Below, in pieces: positions 8,573 through 17,480 of a DNA stretch of 64,000 bases. The number at the start of each line of letters is the position of its first letter. Position 1 is the stretch's first letter. The stretch covers positions 310,001-374,000 of the forward strand of contig NZ_JAAGNZ010000001.1 of the NCBI RefSeq assembly GCF_010747415.1, written 5' to 3'. The translations under genes and the position numbers were made by a program. Below the pieces are notes generated by a model. That model was not told the origin of the DNA and searched no databases. It saw only the letters and a list, made by a program, of their open reading frames with translations. This DNA is from Spirosoma agri. Its GTDB lineage: Bacteria > Bacteroidota > Bacteroidia > Cytophagales > Spirosomataceae.

Positions 8573-9733
8573 TCAATGGAGTTGCCCCGCTTTTTTCAAT
8601 AGGTCGACGACTTTTTCCACGGGTAACTGCTCTACCCGATGCCCCTGATCGCCGGAGAGCGTTTTCGCGGCAAATAATGAGTTGATAATCGCTTCTTCGG
8701 TGGCTTCAATGGCCGCCAGGAATAACGGAGACGTGTTGTCGTTGCGCAACAGCTTTTGCTCATCGAAGGCGCTGGTCGTTTCGTGCGGGATGCGGTAGGC
8801 TGTCGATACGGCAATCACGTAATCGCCACTCCCGTTGGATGCGATACCACCCGTTTGTGCCAGGCCCATGAACGCCCGTTTGGCCAGTCGTTTCAGGTTT
8901 CGGGCGTCCAACGGGGCATCCGTCAATACAACCACCATGCATGAGCCATCCAGATTTTCCCTGAACGAATACTTGCCTAATGCGACCCCTACCGGCACGC
9001 CAGCGATTTGTAACACGCCACCAAAGTTTGTCTGCACGAGTGCGCCGATGGTGTAGCCACCGAGTGATGCGGGTAGCTTGCGGGATGAGGTGCCAATTCC
9101 ACCTTTGAACCCAAAACAAACGGTTCCGGTCCCGGCCCCGACGTTGCCCTCCTCGACCGGTCCGGATTTAGCTTGCCGGATAGCGTCCAGAACGTGTTGT
9201 TTCGAAACGTGCCGCCCGCGAATGTCGTTGAGAAAGCCATCGTTCGTTTCGCCGACAACTGCGTTTACCGAACGAACCTGTTCGTTGCCTGTTTGAGCCA
9301 AGGTGTAGTCGATCAGTGCATCGGCTGCGGTCGGAACGCTCAGGGTATTGGTCAAAACAATGGGTGTTTCGAGCGTCCCTAATTCTTCGATCTGACTGAT
9401 GCCCATCAGTTTACCGAAACCATTGCCGATGTAAATAGCCGCCGGGCTTTTCTGCTGAAACTGATTGCCCTCATGTGGCAAAATGGCCGTAACGCCCGTG
9501 CGTATGTTCTGGCCCTGCTGAAGCGTAACCTGCCCAACCCGAACGCCGGGTACGTCGGTGATGGCGTTGAGCGTCCCGGTTGGCAAGACACCAATTCGAA
9601 TACCGTAGTCGCGGGGGCGTTTGGACGGCTGGGCCATTCCAGACTGAGCTATCGTAAGTAAGAGTGTTGTCAGTAGGAACAAGTTGTAAACGTATGGCAT
9701 GCGGTCGGGTAGATAGTGGACGGTTGACATCAT
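8573..9733 (-). CDS. P1 family (DmpA-like, S58) aminopeptidase
   Basis: 386 residues with a signal peptide (hydrophobic 14-30, cleavage near GMAQ). Matches the DmpA/BapA N-terminal-nucleophile family, L-aminopeptidase/D-Ala-esterase, which self-cleaves before a catalytic Ser. The start ITDVPGVRVGQVTL, the Asn-rich region around VLTNTLSVPTA and the cleavage block GFKGGIGTSSR (Ser near residue 216) are all present. It would trim small or beta-amino/D-amino peptides in the periplasm. The ATG overlaps the stop of the upstream reductase gene by 4 bases (ATGA), so it is probably co-translated with it; an internal ATG at 9700 also gives a signal peptide. Confidence 0.85.
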   Translation of the reverse strand: MMSTVHYLPDRMPYVYNLFLLTTLLLTIAQSGMAQPSKRPRDYGIRIGVLPTGTLNAITDVPGVRVGQVTLQQGQNIRTGVTAILPHEGNQFQQKSPAAIYIGNGFGKLMGISQIEELGTLETPIVLTNTLSVPTAADALIDYTLAQTGNEQVRSVNAVVGETNDGFLNDIRGRHVSKQHVLDAIRQAKSGPVEEGNVGAGTGTVCFGFKGGIGTSSRKLPASLGGYTIGALVQTNFGGVLQIAGVPVGVALGKYSFRENLDGSCMVVVLTDAPLDARNLKRLAKRAFMGLAQTGGIASNGSGDYVIAVSTAYRIPHETTSAFDEQKLLRNDNTSPLFLAAIEATEEAIINSLFAAKTLSGDQGHRVEQLPVEKVVDLLKKAGQLH

Positions 9734-10467
9734 GATCCGGTGGGGCCAAACCGCTCAGTGCGAATCGTCGTAGGGGGCAAACCCCTATCGGCCAGCGTAT
9801 TGGCGACGTGTTCGACCAGTGATGTTGGCCCGCAAACGAAACAGTTCGGCTGGGTGTTGAATCGGCTTAGTGCATCGGTGAGCATGGCCTGATCGATCCG
9901 ACGACGATATCCTGTCCAATCGGCTGGAGCCTGTCGGGTGAAGGTGAGACATAGCGTAAACTGGGTATCCTGCGCCAGCTGCGCCAACTCATGTCGATAA
10001 ATAACATCATCGTCGGTACGAATGCTGAACAACAGCAGGGTAGGATTTGTAGCCTTGATTTGAGCCCGATGACGAAGCATGGCCATCAGCGGTACAATGC
10101 CGGAGCCACCAGCAATTAACAAGAGTGGCTCATTCGCCATGCTGTCTTTCCAGACAAAATAGCCACCAATGGGACCGCGAACTTCCAGTGGATCACCTAT
10201 GGCAATGCCGTCATACAGGTACGACGATACTTCACCATCATCGATCAACTCAATCGTCAGGTCGATTTCGCCGGTTTGTTCGGGTGGTGAGGCAATCGAA
10301 TAGCTCCGTTCCGCCTGATACCCGTCCTCAGCCGTTAAGCGAAGGTCGTAGTGCTGACCGGGTAGATGCGGTGTCCATTGGGGGAGCTGTAAGGTAAAGG
10401 TCTTCACGCGGGGCGTCTCCTGCATAATGGCCTTCACCCGAGCGATCTGCCACTGAATTTTTTCCAT
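9730..10467 (-). CDS. Ferredoxin-NADP reductase-like FAD/NAD(P) oxidoreductase
   Basis: 245 residues from the ATG at 10467. FAD-binding barrel with RSYSIAS (about 54-60) and RGPIGGYF, then the pyridine-nucleotide domain with GGSGIVPLMAML and CGPTSLVEHV near the end. No [2Fe-2S] domain. It likely passes electrons between NAD(P)H and the molybdopterin protein encoded immediately upstream; this pairing is inferred from adjacency. A longer frame opens at 10596 but overlaps the 3' part of that gene. Once the upstream stop is placed at 10482, the spacing to 10467 is a normal 14 bp, which supports the shorter start. Confidence 0.85.
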   Translation of the reverse strand: MEKIQWQIARVKAIMQETPRVKTFTLQLPQWTPHLPGQHYDLRLTAEDGYQAERSYSIASPPEQTGEIDLTIELIDDGEVSSYLYDGIAIGDPLEVRGPIGGYFVWKDSMANEPLLLIAGGSGIVPLMAMLRHRAQIKATNPTLLLFSIRTDDDVIYRHELAQLAQDTQFTLCLTFTRQAPADWTGYRRRIDQAMLTDALSRFNTQPNCFVCGPTSLVEHVANTLADRGLPPTTIRTERFGPTGS

Positions 10468-10481
10468 ACTGTTCGGCTGGC

Positions 10482-11096
10482 TTACTCGTCGCTTCGATAC
10501 CGTTGTTCTTTCCAGGGATCGCCGTACATGCTGTAGCCACCCCGTTCCCAGAATCCGGGTTTGTCGGTTTCCATGAATCGCAAGCCTTTGATTCACTTAG
10601 CGCTTTTCCAGAAATACAGATGGGGAACAACCAGCCGGGCAGGTCCACCATGCTCGGGTGCCAGTGGCTTTCCCTCAAACTGAAGGCCGATGAACGCTTT
10701 TCCGTGGCGAAGATCGGCCAGCGGCATGTTGGTCGTGTAGTCGCCGTACGAATAGGCCATCACATAGCTCGCTTCCGGTTTCAAGTCAACGTGTTCGAGC
10801 AGCGTTTCGATACTAATGCCCCGCCAATGCGTATCCAGCTTGGACCATTTCGTTACGCAGTGGATGTCGTTCGTAAACGACTGCTGGGGTAATGCGGTAA
10901 ACTGATCCCAAGACCATTGGATGGGCCTTTCGACCAGCCCTTCCAGCGTAAATGTCCAGGTTGTGAGCGGAATACGGGGCGTTGGTCCGGCGGTTAATAC
11001 CGGAAAATCGCGGGTTTCGTACTGTCCCGGCGGAATTCGCTCGCTGGATACCGATTCGCGCTTACGTCCAAACCCTTTGTTGAAGAAACCCGCCAT
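10482..11096 (-). pseudogene. Sulfite oxidase-like molybdopterin oxidoreductase, interrupted by in-frame TGA
   Basis: Residues 1-167 read as an Oxidored_molyb domain with the molybdenum-ligand Cys80 in DIHCVTKWSK, then VPHLYFWKSAK and a TGA at 10595-10593. The same frame continues without a shift for 36 more codons ([14 protein letters not shown], then [17 protein letters not shown]) to TAA at 10482, giving the usual length of about 204 residues. The family has Trp after SAK, so one G-to-A change (TGG to TGA) explains the stop. The truncated product lacks the conserved C-terminus and is probably unstable. Other explanations are a sequencing error or readthrough. It belongs to a run with the reductase and peptidase genes downstream. 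Confidence 0.85.
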
Positions 11097-11195
11097 GACT
11101 GCGTTCGTTTTATCGTTTCGACAAGATAATCAGTTTGCTATAGACGACCAACGGTATCAAGAGCGAAACCCTGAAAATAAGGCGTCCGTGGCTGA

Positions 11196-11498
11196 TCAGT
11201 TCGCTATCCGTTCGTAGAACACCAACCGGTTCTGCAACTGCGTCAATTGGGCTTGTAGATTTTCGACGCGCTCGAGCAGATCGCTGACAATGTCCAGATC
11301 GTCGGGATGAATGGACAGGTCCTGATGCAGTCGGACTAACTTTTCCAGTCGGCCAAGCTGTTCGGGCTGTACATAGAGCGTCTGTTCGATCGTAATTATT
11401 TCAACGAGCCCTTGCTGCTCCAGTGCGTTAACAAACGAAATTTCGAGGTGATGGTGCACACAAAACTCGCTGATGGCGATTAGGTTATTGGGTTGCAT
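11196..11498 (-). CDS. cbpM: Chaperone modulator CbpM-like protein
   Basis: 100 residues: an N-terminal MerR-like helix-turn-helix region (ISEFCVHHHLEISFVNALEQ) and a C-terminal coiled coil (LLERVENLQAQLTQLQNRL). CbpM binds the J domain of CbpA and restrains its co-chaperone and DNA-binding activity. It sits 13 bp downstream of the cbpA-like gene in the same orientation, the standard pairing, so the assignment rests on both sequence and context. Confidence 0.85.
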   Translation of the reverse strand: MQPNNLIAISEFCVHHHLEISFVNALEQQGLVEIITIEQTLYVQPEQLGRLEKLVRLHQDLSIHPDDLDIVSDLLERVENLQAQLTQLQNRLVFYERIAN

Positions 11499-11511
11499 AA
11501 GCGGCTGATGA

Positions 11512-12417
11512 TTAGAGGCTGGCTAATTGGCGAACTAGGTCTTTTTGCGCATCGGTCAGGTTCGTAGGCAGTTTTACCTGCCACTGTACGTAGAGATCAC
11601 CGAACGAACCATCCTGTTTGTATACCGGAAATCCTTTGCCCTTCAACCGGACTTTTGCGTCGTTCTGGGTTTCGGGCGGTACGGTCAACTTCACTTTCCC
11701 GCTCAGCGTTTCGATGATTTTTTCGCCACCAAGCAGCGCGGTATAGAGGTCGATTTCTTCGTTTATGTACAGATCGTTGCCTTTGCGTTTGTAACGGCTG
11801 TCATCCGCAATGACGAATGTGATGAACAGATCGCCGTTGGGACCGCCGTTGACACCAGGGGCTCCGTAGCCAGCGAGCTTGATTTTCTGACCATTTTCGA
11901 TGCCCGCCGGAACGGTGATGCGGATATTTTTGCCGTTGACGGTCAATGTCTGTTTGTGGGTTGTGTAGGCATCGACCAGGCTGAGGTTCAACTCCGCCTG
12001 ATAATCCTGCCCCCGGAAGTTTGCCTGACGCTGGCCACTTCGGGGACCGCCTTCCTGCCCGAATAAGGACGAGAGAAAGTCGGAGAAATCCTCCCCACCG
12101 AAGCCACTCGAAAAGTCGTAGTCACCCGTATCGCCCTGCTCACGTTGCGGACGGGATCGCTGTTGCTGCCTCTGTTGCTCGAACTGTTCGGCGTGTTGCC
12201 AGTCTTTGCCGTACTGGTCGTATTTTTTACGCTTTTCGGGATCACTCAGCACCTCATTGGCTTCGTTGATCTGCTGAAATTTTTTGTTCGCGTCCTCGTC
12301 GTTCGGATTCAGATCCGGATGGTGTTTGCGAGCCAGCTTGCGATACGCTTTCTTAATGTCTTCGTCCGAGGCCGTTTTGGGTATACCCAGAACGCTGTAG
12401 TAGTCGATGAAATCCAT
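11512..12417 (-). CDS. cbpA: CbpA-like J-domain co-chaperone
   Basis: 301 residues. J domain 1-70 with the HPD motif (33-35), a Gln/Arg/Gly-rich linker (about 75-135), then two beta-sandwich substrate-binding domains (about 140-295). It lacks the CxxCxGxG zinc-finger repeats of DnaJ, which makes it CbpA type. It recruits DnaK and stimulates its ATPase on unfolded clients. Upstream member of a two-gene unit with cbpM. Confidence 0.9.
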   Translation of the reverse strand: MDFIDYYSVLGIPKTASDEDIKKAYRKLARKHHPDLNPNDEDANKKFQQINEANEVLSDPEKRKKYDQYGKDWQHAEQFEQQRQQQRSRPQREQGDTGDYDFSSGFGGEDFSDFLSSLFGQEGGPRSGQRQANFRGQDYQAELNLSLVDAYTTHKQTLTVNGKNIRITVPAGIENGQKIKLAGYGAPGVNGGPNGDLFITFVIADDSRYKRKGNDLYINEEIDLYTALLGGEKIIETLSGKVKLTVPPETQNDAKVRLKGKGFPVYKQDGSFGDLYVQWQVKLPTNLTDAQKDLVRQLASL

Positions 12418-12587
12418 ACGGGGTGGGAATGTATTGATTAACGATCAACCCTATAAACCGGAAAGTGGTGAGTAAGGTTGTAAGGGTAGCGCGTTGGTTT
12501 GGTTGTCATTCCAGGAAGCGTGTCTGGTAACCGGGCTATTTCCTGTAGATTATCGTTACTTTGCCTCACTATAAAAACACAGTACGT

Positions 12588-13022
12588 ATGGACGAATTTA
12601 TGCAGGAGGCCATCAATCAGGCCCGTAAGAGTTTAGGTGAAGGTGGTATCCCTATTGGATCGGCGCTGATCAAGAATGGTGAGCTGGTCGCTTCGGGACA
12701 CAATAAACGGGTGCAGGAAAATAATCCGATCCTTCACGGCGAAATGGATTGCCTGAACAATGCCGGGCGCGTCGGCTCGTTCAGAAATACAGTCATTTAT
12801 TCTACACTCATGCCGTGCTACATGTGCGCCGGAACGATCGTGCAGTTTAAAATTCCTAAAGTTATCGTTGGGGAGTCGCGGACATTTCCCGGCGCGAGGG
12901 AGTTTATGGAACAGCATGGTGTGGAGGTTGTTGATCTTGATTTGCCCGAATGCGTCGATATGATGAACCAGTTTATTGCGGAGAAACCAACGCTCTGGAA
13001 CGAGGATATTGGCGAATTGTAA
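12588..13022 (+). CDS. Cytosine/nucleoside deaminase, yeast cytosine deaminase type
   Basis: 144 residues. CDA-fold zinc deaminase with HGE (H50, proton-shuttle E52) and PCYMC (C77, C80) as zinc ligands. The C-terminal block FIAEKPTLWNEDIGE closely recalls fungal cytosine deaminase Fcy1, and GGIPIGSALI matches its N-terminal loop, so deamination of cytosine to uracil in pyrimidine salvage is the best guess; guanine or other bases remain possible. A longer frame starts with TTG at 12561, but this overlaps a promoter-like TTACTTTG (12556-12563), so the ATG at 12588 is chosen. A terminator follows at 13060-13090. Confidence 0.8.
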   Translation: MDEFMQEAINQARKSLGEGGIPIGSALIKNGELVASGHNKRVQENNPILHGEMDCLNNAGRVGSFRNTVIYSTLMPCYMCAGTIVQFKIPKVIVGESRTFPGAREFMEQHGVEVVDLDLPECVDMMNQFIAEKPTLWNEDIGEL

Positions 13023-13059
13023 ACTGATTTCCTTTTGCTAGGGGAAGGCTCCTGTCAGG

Positions 13060-13090
13060 AAAGCCAGGCTTTTTAAGTCAGGCTTTTTTT
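13060..13090 (+). terminator. Rho-independent terminator
   Basis: AAAGCC and GGCTTT pair around a 15-nt loop and are followed by seven T. Short stem but well placed after the deaminase gene. Confidence 0.55.
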
Positions 13091-13147
13091 ATTGCCAGAT
13101 AAAGTCACTACTTTGGTTTGTAAAGTGACTTTAGTTCTGTTTGTTTC

Positions 13148-13975
13148 ATGAAAATTAGCGGAATCTGCGTTTTTCTGACGCTGGCTAGTATGCTGGGTCT
13201 GTCAACGGTCTCTGCGCAACGAGCTGCCTACTGGCAGGAAAGACCGGGCTCCTGGCTGCTCAATGTGGGTTTAGGACCGACCCGCTATCTGGGCGATATG
13301 AACGAACGGTGCGGGTTGGCTCATTTGCGGTTGGGCATTGCTATGGGTATTGCCGCTGCCTACCGTTTCTCCGACCGGGTGACGTTTCGGGCCGAAGCGC
13401 AGCTTTATTACATTCGGGGAAGTCAGCAGGATACGCATCTGGCGTACAATAATCTGTCATTTCATAGCCTCAACCCTGAGGTCTGGGCGGGTTTACAGCT
13501 GGATTTCTGGCCTTCCGATGACCGCAATCACATTATCATTCCGTACGCTATAGCGGGCGTTGGCGTAACCTACATAACACCCAAAACGAACTATAAAGGC
13601 CACACATACAGTCTGGCTCCGTTGCAAACCGAAGGAGTTGCGTATAACCGGTTGCCGCTTATTTTGCGCTATGGCATTGGCGTGCCTGTTCTTACGGGAG
13701 AACGGTTCAAATGGCATCTGGAAGGGGTTTATACACACGTGACAAGCGACTATCTCGATGATGTGAGTACGGTTTATCCGGATCGGACTACGATGACCCC
13801 GTTAGCGGCTGCGTTGTCGGATCGTCGGCTTGAACTCGGGCAGACGCCTAATGGGGTCGGCGCCAAACGCGGGAACGACACAAAACGGGATGGCTACTTT
13901 ATCCTATCGGCCCGGCTGATCTGGGTTATCAGTACCACGAAACAGCAACACTATCGCCGGAGCCGACGCGGTTAG
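13148..13975 (+). CDS. DUF6089-like outer-membrane beta-barrel protein
   Basis: 275 residues with a signal peptide (1-23, ending VSAQ). The segment ERPGSWLLNVGLGPTRYLGDMN and the alternating hydrophobic strands that follow resemble the DUF6089 family of small Bacteroidota outer-membrane barrels, whose role is unknown. The C-terminal strand ends in VIS followed by a basic tail. It is monocistronic, lying between a terminator and the promoter of the polyprenyl synthase gene. Confidence 0.7.
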   Translation: MKISGICVFLTLASMLGLSTVSAQRAAYWQERPGSWLLNVGLGPTRYLGDMNERCGLAHLRLGIAMGIAAAYRFSDRVTFRAEAQLYYIRGSQQDTHLAYNNLSFHSLNPEVWAGLQLDFWPSDDRNHIIIPYAIAGVGVTYITPKTNYKGHTYSLAPLQTEGVAYNRLPLILRYGIGVPVLTGERFKWHLEGVYTHVTSDYLDDVSTVYPDRTTMTPLAAALSDRRLELGQTPNGVGAKRGNDTKRDGYFILSARLIWVISTTKQQHYRRSRRG

Positions 13976-13995
13976 GGTTTTGGGGGTATTTGCCT

Positions 13996-14003
13996 TATTT
14001 TTG
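13996..14003 (+). promoter_or_regulatory. Bacteroidota -7 box (TATTTTTG) for the polyprenyl synthase gene
   Basis: Perfect fit to TAnnTTTG, 18 bases upstream of the first ATG. No clear -33 TTG at the canonical distance. Confidence 0.45.
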
Positions 14004-14020
14004 GGGCAAAACTCAGCGGA

Positions 14021-15007
14021 ATGCTGCCTTATCGAATGAGTCCAGCTCTTTTTATTGATGCCCTTCAAGCCGAACTTCAACGTACCAAATACGGACAATC
14101 CCCGCCCGAACTCTACGATCCGATCGAGTACATTATGAGCCTTGGTGGTAAGCGGATGCGTCCCTTGCTCACGCTCATGGCGGCTTATCTCTTCACCGAC
14201 GATTGGAAAAAGGCAGTTCGACCCGCGCTGGCCGTGGAGGTTTTTCACAACTTCACCCTCATGCACGACGACATTATGGATCAGGCTCCCTTACGCCGGG
14301 GCCAGCCAACGGTGCACGAAAAGTGGAACCACAACATTGCGATTCTGTCGGGTGATGTGATGCTGGTCAAGGCGCATGAACTGCTGCTGGATGTTGACGC
14401 TGATAAATTAAAGCCGGTCATGGCGCGTTTTAGCCGTACAGCTGCTGAGGTTTGCGAAGGCCAGCAGATGGATATGAACTTTGAAACCCGCTGGGATGTG
14501 ACCGAAGCGGAATACATCGGCATGATTCGGCTCAAAACGTCGGTGCTGCTCGGTTATGCGCTGGAACTCGGTGGCTTGATTGGTGGTGGCGACGAAGCGA
14601 CCAACGCACATCTTTACGAAGGTGGGGTAAATATTGGTATCGGCTTCCAGCTGAAAGACGATCTGCTGGACGTGTATGGTGACCCGGCTAAGTTTGGAAA
14701 ACAGGTCGGGGGCGATATTATTGCCAATAAAAAAACGTTTCTCCTGATCGAAGCGTTGGAACAGGCCACCGGCTCACTCAAAGACGAACTGACGGACTGG
14801 CTCACCCGAACGGAGTTTGACAAAGCCGAAAAAGTGCAGGCGGTTACAACCATTTATGACCAGCTGGGTATCCGACAAATTACGGAGGGTCGTATCAACG
14901 GTTACTTTGCGCAGGGATTCGCTAATTTCGACCAAATCAACGCTGATTCCGCCCGCAAAGATTTTTTATTGCAATTCACCCGACAATTAATCGAACGGGA
15001 AAGCTAA
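14021..15007 (+). CDS. Trans-polyprenyl diphosphate synthase
   Basis: 328 residues. Carries both aspartate-rich motifs that bind Mg-diphosphate: DDIMD (83-87) and DDLLD (213-217), plus GGKRMRP for IPP binding. Condenses isopentenyl diphosphate with an allylic diphosphate to make linear prenyl diphosphates; chain length (geranylgeranyl or longer for menaquinone) cannot be fixed by eye. The substrate pathway fits with dxs in the same window. The second Met at 14036 is a possible alternative start. Confidence 0.9.
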   Translation: MLPYRMSPALFIDALQAELQRTKYGQSPPELYDPIEYIMSLGGKRMRPLLTLMAAYLFTDDWKKAVRPALAVEVFHNFTLMHDDIMDQAPLRRGQPTVHEKWNHNIAILSGDVMLVKAHELLLDVDADKLKPVMARFSRTAAEVCEGQQMDMNFETRWDVTEAEYIGMIRLKTSVLLGYALELGGLIGGGDEATNAHLYEGGVNIGIGFQLKDDLLDVYGDPAKFGKQVGGDIIANKKTFLLIEALEQATGSLKDELTDWLTRTEFDKAEKVQAVTTIYDQLGIRQITEGRINGYFAQGFANFDQINADSARKDFLLQFTRQLIERES

Positions 15008-15087
15008 CTGTATGTTGACTGTATAAAGTAAGGTATAAGCATATCTAGAAAGCAGCCAGCACACAGCGCATACCCACTATAACTTTT

Positions 15088-15711
15088 ATGAGCGTAACCC
15101 TTATCATTATTCTTGTTACCGTAGGCATTAGCCTGTGGGCCTGGAACGACTACAGCATTATGAATCGCTGGATCATGAATCCGTATCAGGTGGCGAAAAA
15201 CGGGCAATATTACCGTTTGTTGACATCGGGCTTCCTGCATGCCGACTGGGGCCATCTTATTTTCAATATGATCAGCCTTTACGCATTTGGGGCGCTTATG
15301 GAGCAGGTATTCGGTAGTCTGTTCGGGGCTAGTGGTCCACTCTATTACGTCGGTTTCTATCTGATCGCCATCGTCGTCTCCGATATTCCGACCTTTCTGA
15401 AACACCGCACCGACTCCGGTTATAACTCGCTGGGGGCATCGGGCGGAGTGTCGGCTATCATTTTTGCGGCTATTCTGATCAGTCCGCTGACCAAATTGTA
15501 CCTGTTTTTTATTCCTATTGGGATTCCGGGCTTCATATTCGGTCCGTTGTATCTGCTCTATTCCTATTACGAATCACGTCGGGGAATGGGCGCCATTAAC
15601 CACGATGCGCACATCTATGGCGCGCTCTTCGGCATTGCGTTCATCATTCTGGTGTATCCGGCGGTTCTGCCCAATTTTATTGAGCAGATTGCCGGATGGC
15701 GGCTGTTCTAA
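15088..15711 (+). CDS. Rhomboid-family intramembrane serine protease
   Basis: 207 residues with about six membrane spans. Catalytic Ser118 in GASGG and His175 in NHDAHIYG form the rhomboid dyad; HADWGHLIFNM is the usual oxyanion/His-Asn segment in the second span. Cleaves transmembrane substrates within the membrane. One of three rhomboids in this window. It ends 25 bp before the LytTR gene, perhaps sharing a transcript. Confidence 0.9.
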   Translation: MSVTLIIILVTVGISLWAWNDYSIMNRWIMNPYQVAKNGQYYRLLTSGFLHADWGHLIFNMISLYAFGALMEQVFGSLFGASGPLYYVGFYLIAIVVSDIPTFLKHRTDSGYNSLGASGGVSAIIFAAILISPLTKLYLFFIPIGIPGFIFGPLYLLYSYYESRRGMGAINHDAHIYGALFGIAFIILVYPAVLPNFIEQIAGWRLF

Positions 15712-15736
15712 GAACTTCTAAGAACCGTAAACGGGT

Positions 15737-16645
15737 ATGGTCAAATTACTCAGCCAGCCTTTCCCTATCGAAGATGCGCTAGGGCGTCAGTTCCTTCGAG
15801 CTGCACTTATGGGGTTATTTGTTGGGTTGTTCCTGCTTATTTTTCAGCCATTCGGGCTTGCTACGTGGGAAACGGCCAATAAACTGGTGAAGATACTGGG
15901 GTTTGGGCTGATCACGTTTCTGATCACCGCGTTCAACCTTACCATCTGGCCCCGGTTATTTCCCCGGCAATATACCGATGAGCGTTGGACCATCGGGCGC
16001 GAAATTGTGTCGATCATGGTCCACGTTCTACTGATTGCTATCGCCAATCGGGTTTATCTGGAATGGCTGGTCGATGAGGGGAAAAGCGGTATCGGCTGGG
16101 TTAGTATGCTTGTCATCACTTTTCTGATTGCTTTGTTTCCGGTAACGGGTGCCGTGCTGTTCAGCTACATCCGGCAGTTGAAAAAATACAGCCGCGCGGC
16201 CGCCGAATTGCCCATTCACCCGCCCGAAACAGGTAGTCCGGAAAGCATACGTCAAGCAGAATTGTCTCCGAATGCTTTATCGGATACAACCCTAACGCTC
16301 GTTGCCGACAACGACAAAGACACCATTACCCTGTCGTCAACTGAATTGCTTTTCATCGAATCCAGCGATAATTACTGTACCGTTGTTTATTTGAAGAACA
16401 GTTTGTCAGGCCAGTCTCAGCCAGTAAAGCCGCTACTACGAAGTAGTCTGAGTCGTCTGGAGAGTCAGATTACTTCACCCCATATTGTTCGGTGTCATCG
16501 TTCCTACGTCGTCAATCTCGATCGGGTCGAGCGTGTCACGGGGAATGCGCAGGGCTATAAACTGCATTTATCCGGTGGACAGTTTCAGGTCCCCGTCGCC
16601 CGTAAATATAATGAGACGCTGGTCGCCGAACTAAAGGCTTTGTGA
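15737..16645 (+). CDS. Membrane-anchored LytTR-domain transcriptional regulator
   Basis: 302 residues. Four hydrophobic segments (about 22-45, 52-75, 90-110, 118-142) are followed by a linker and a C-terminal LytTR DNA-binding domain (about 205-300) with the typical LLFIESSDNYCTVVYL and VRCHRSYVVNLDRV blocks. Membrane-bound LytTR regulators are common in Bacteroidota; the signal sensed and the target genes are unknown. It begins just after the rhomboid gene and ends at a short hairpin terminator. Confidence 0.85.
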   Translation: MVKLLSQPFPIEDALGRQFLRAALMGLFVGLFLLIFQPFGLATWETANKLVKILGFGLITFLITAFNLTIWPRLFPRQYTDERWTIGREIVSIMVHVLLIAIANRVYLEWLVDEGKSGIGWVSMLVITFLIALFPVTGAVLFSYIRQLKKYSRAAAELPIHPPETGSPESIRQAELSPNALSDTTLTLVADNDKDTITLSSTELLFIESSDNYCTVVYLKNSLSGQSQPVKPLLRSSLSRLESQITSPHIVRCHRSYVVNLDRVERVTGNAQGYKLHLSGGQFQVPVARKYNETLVAELKAL

Positions 16646-16648
16646 AAC

Positions 16649-16678
16649 GCCCCACCAGTCGTCCCTGTCGGGGCTTTT
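16649..16678 (+). terminator. Putative terminator after the LytTR gene
   Basis: GCCCC pairs with GGGGC across a 16-nt loop, followed by TTTT. Short stem. Confidence 0.45.
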
Positions 16679-16780
16679 GTTTGTCAAACATCCCAAAACC
16701 TGCCCGTAGTCCCATTCATTGGCTCCGATCGGATTCATCGCCGTAGGTTTGTTCCAGTCAAACACAACCGCCCTTCGGCC

Positions 16781-17476
16781 ATGAAAACGCTTATCATCAC
16801 CCTGCTTACTACCCATATTGCCACCGGTATAATCGCTCTACTGGTCGGCCTGATCCCGATGTTTTCCAAAAAGGGTAGCCGCCTTCACAATCGCGCCGGC
16901 CTTGTCTATGTCTACTGCATGATCACCGTAGCGATAACGGCCCTGCTATTGTGCGCACTGCAACCTTTTAAAATGATGCGGTTGTTCCTGACGGGTATTG
17001 CTGTATTCAGTTTTTACCTGAGCGTGACCGGATGGCGCGCTACGAAGCAAAAAAGATCGGGACCAACCAACTTTGACAGAATCCTTACCTATGTCACGCT
17101 AGCTGTAAGTATATCGATGATCGGTTTTGGGCTCTATCTGATTACCCAATCCAGCAATTCGTTTTTCCCCACCCTGTTCACATTCTTCGGCGCGTTGACG
17201 GGGCTATTTGCCCGGCAGGATATTCGGCAATTTAGCCACCCCACCGAAGACATGCATTGGTTCTTCCAGCACTTTACGCGGATGGGCGGGTCATACATTG
17301 CCACGTTCACGGCAGCTCTGGTAACAAACGCAGGTCGTATCATACCCGGAAACGCACCCATCTGGACCCACACTGTGGCCTGGATTGCGCCCGCCGTTCT
17401 GGGTGGTCTGATGATCAGAAAGACCGTGCGGTATTACAAACAGAAATTTGCCGCGACCAAATCAGCTTCAGCCTAA
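16781..17476 (+). CDS. DUF2306-like integral membrane protein
   Basis: 231 residues, mostly hydrophobic with six or seven membrane spans and short loops. The pattern H-x-x-x-G at HIATGIIALLVGLIPMFSKKG, the HNRAGLVY motif and HWFFQHFTRMGGSYIA resemble the DUF2306 membrane family, which is uncharacterised. Histidines in the membrane segments might bind haem or metal, but that is speculation. Converges on the SGNH hydrolase gene with only 4 bp between stops. Confidence 0.6.
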   Translation: MKTLIITLLTTHIATGIIALLVGLIPMFSKKGSRLHNRAGLVYVYCMITVAITALLLCALQPFKMMRLFLTGIAVFSFYLSVTGWRATKQKRSGPTNFDRILTYVTLAVSISMIGFGLYLITQSSNSFFPTLFTFFGALTGLFARQDIRQFSHPTEDMHWFFQHFTRMGGSYIATFTAALVTNAGRIIPGNAPIWTHTVAWIAPAVLGGLMIRKTVRYYKQKFAATKSASA

Positions 17477-17480
17477 ATGA

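Noticed and set aside
9473-9749. Overlapping frames near the P1 peptidase start
   Set aside because: Out-of-frame shadows of the peptidase and reductase genes.
10593-10595. TGA as selenocysteine codon
   Set aside because: The family has Trp at this place, the residue is not the molybdenum ligand (Cys80), and no downstream stem-loop of the right kind was evident; nonsense mutation is simpler.
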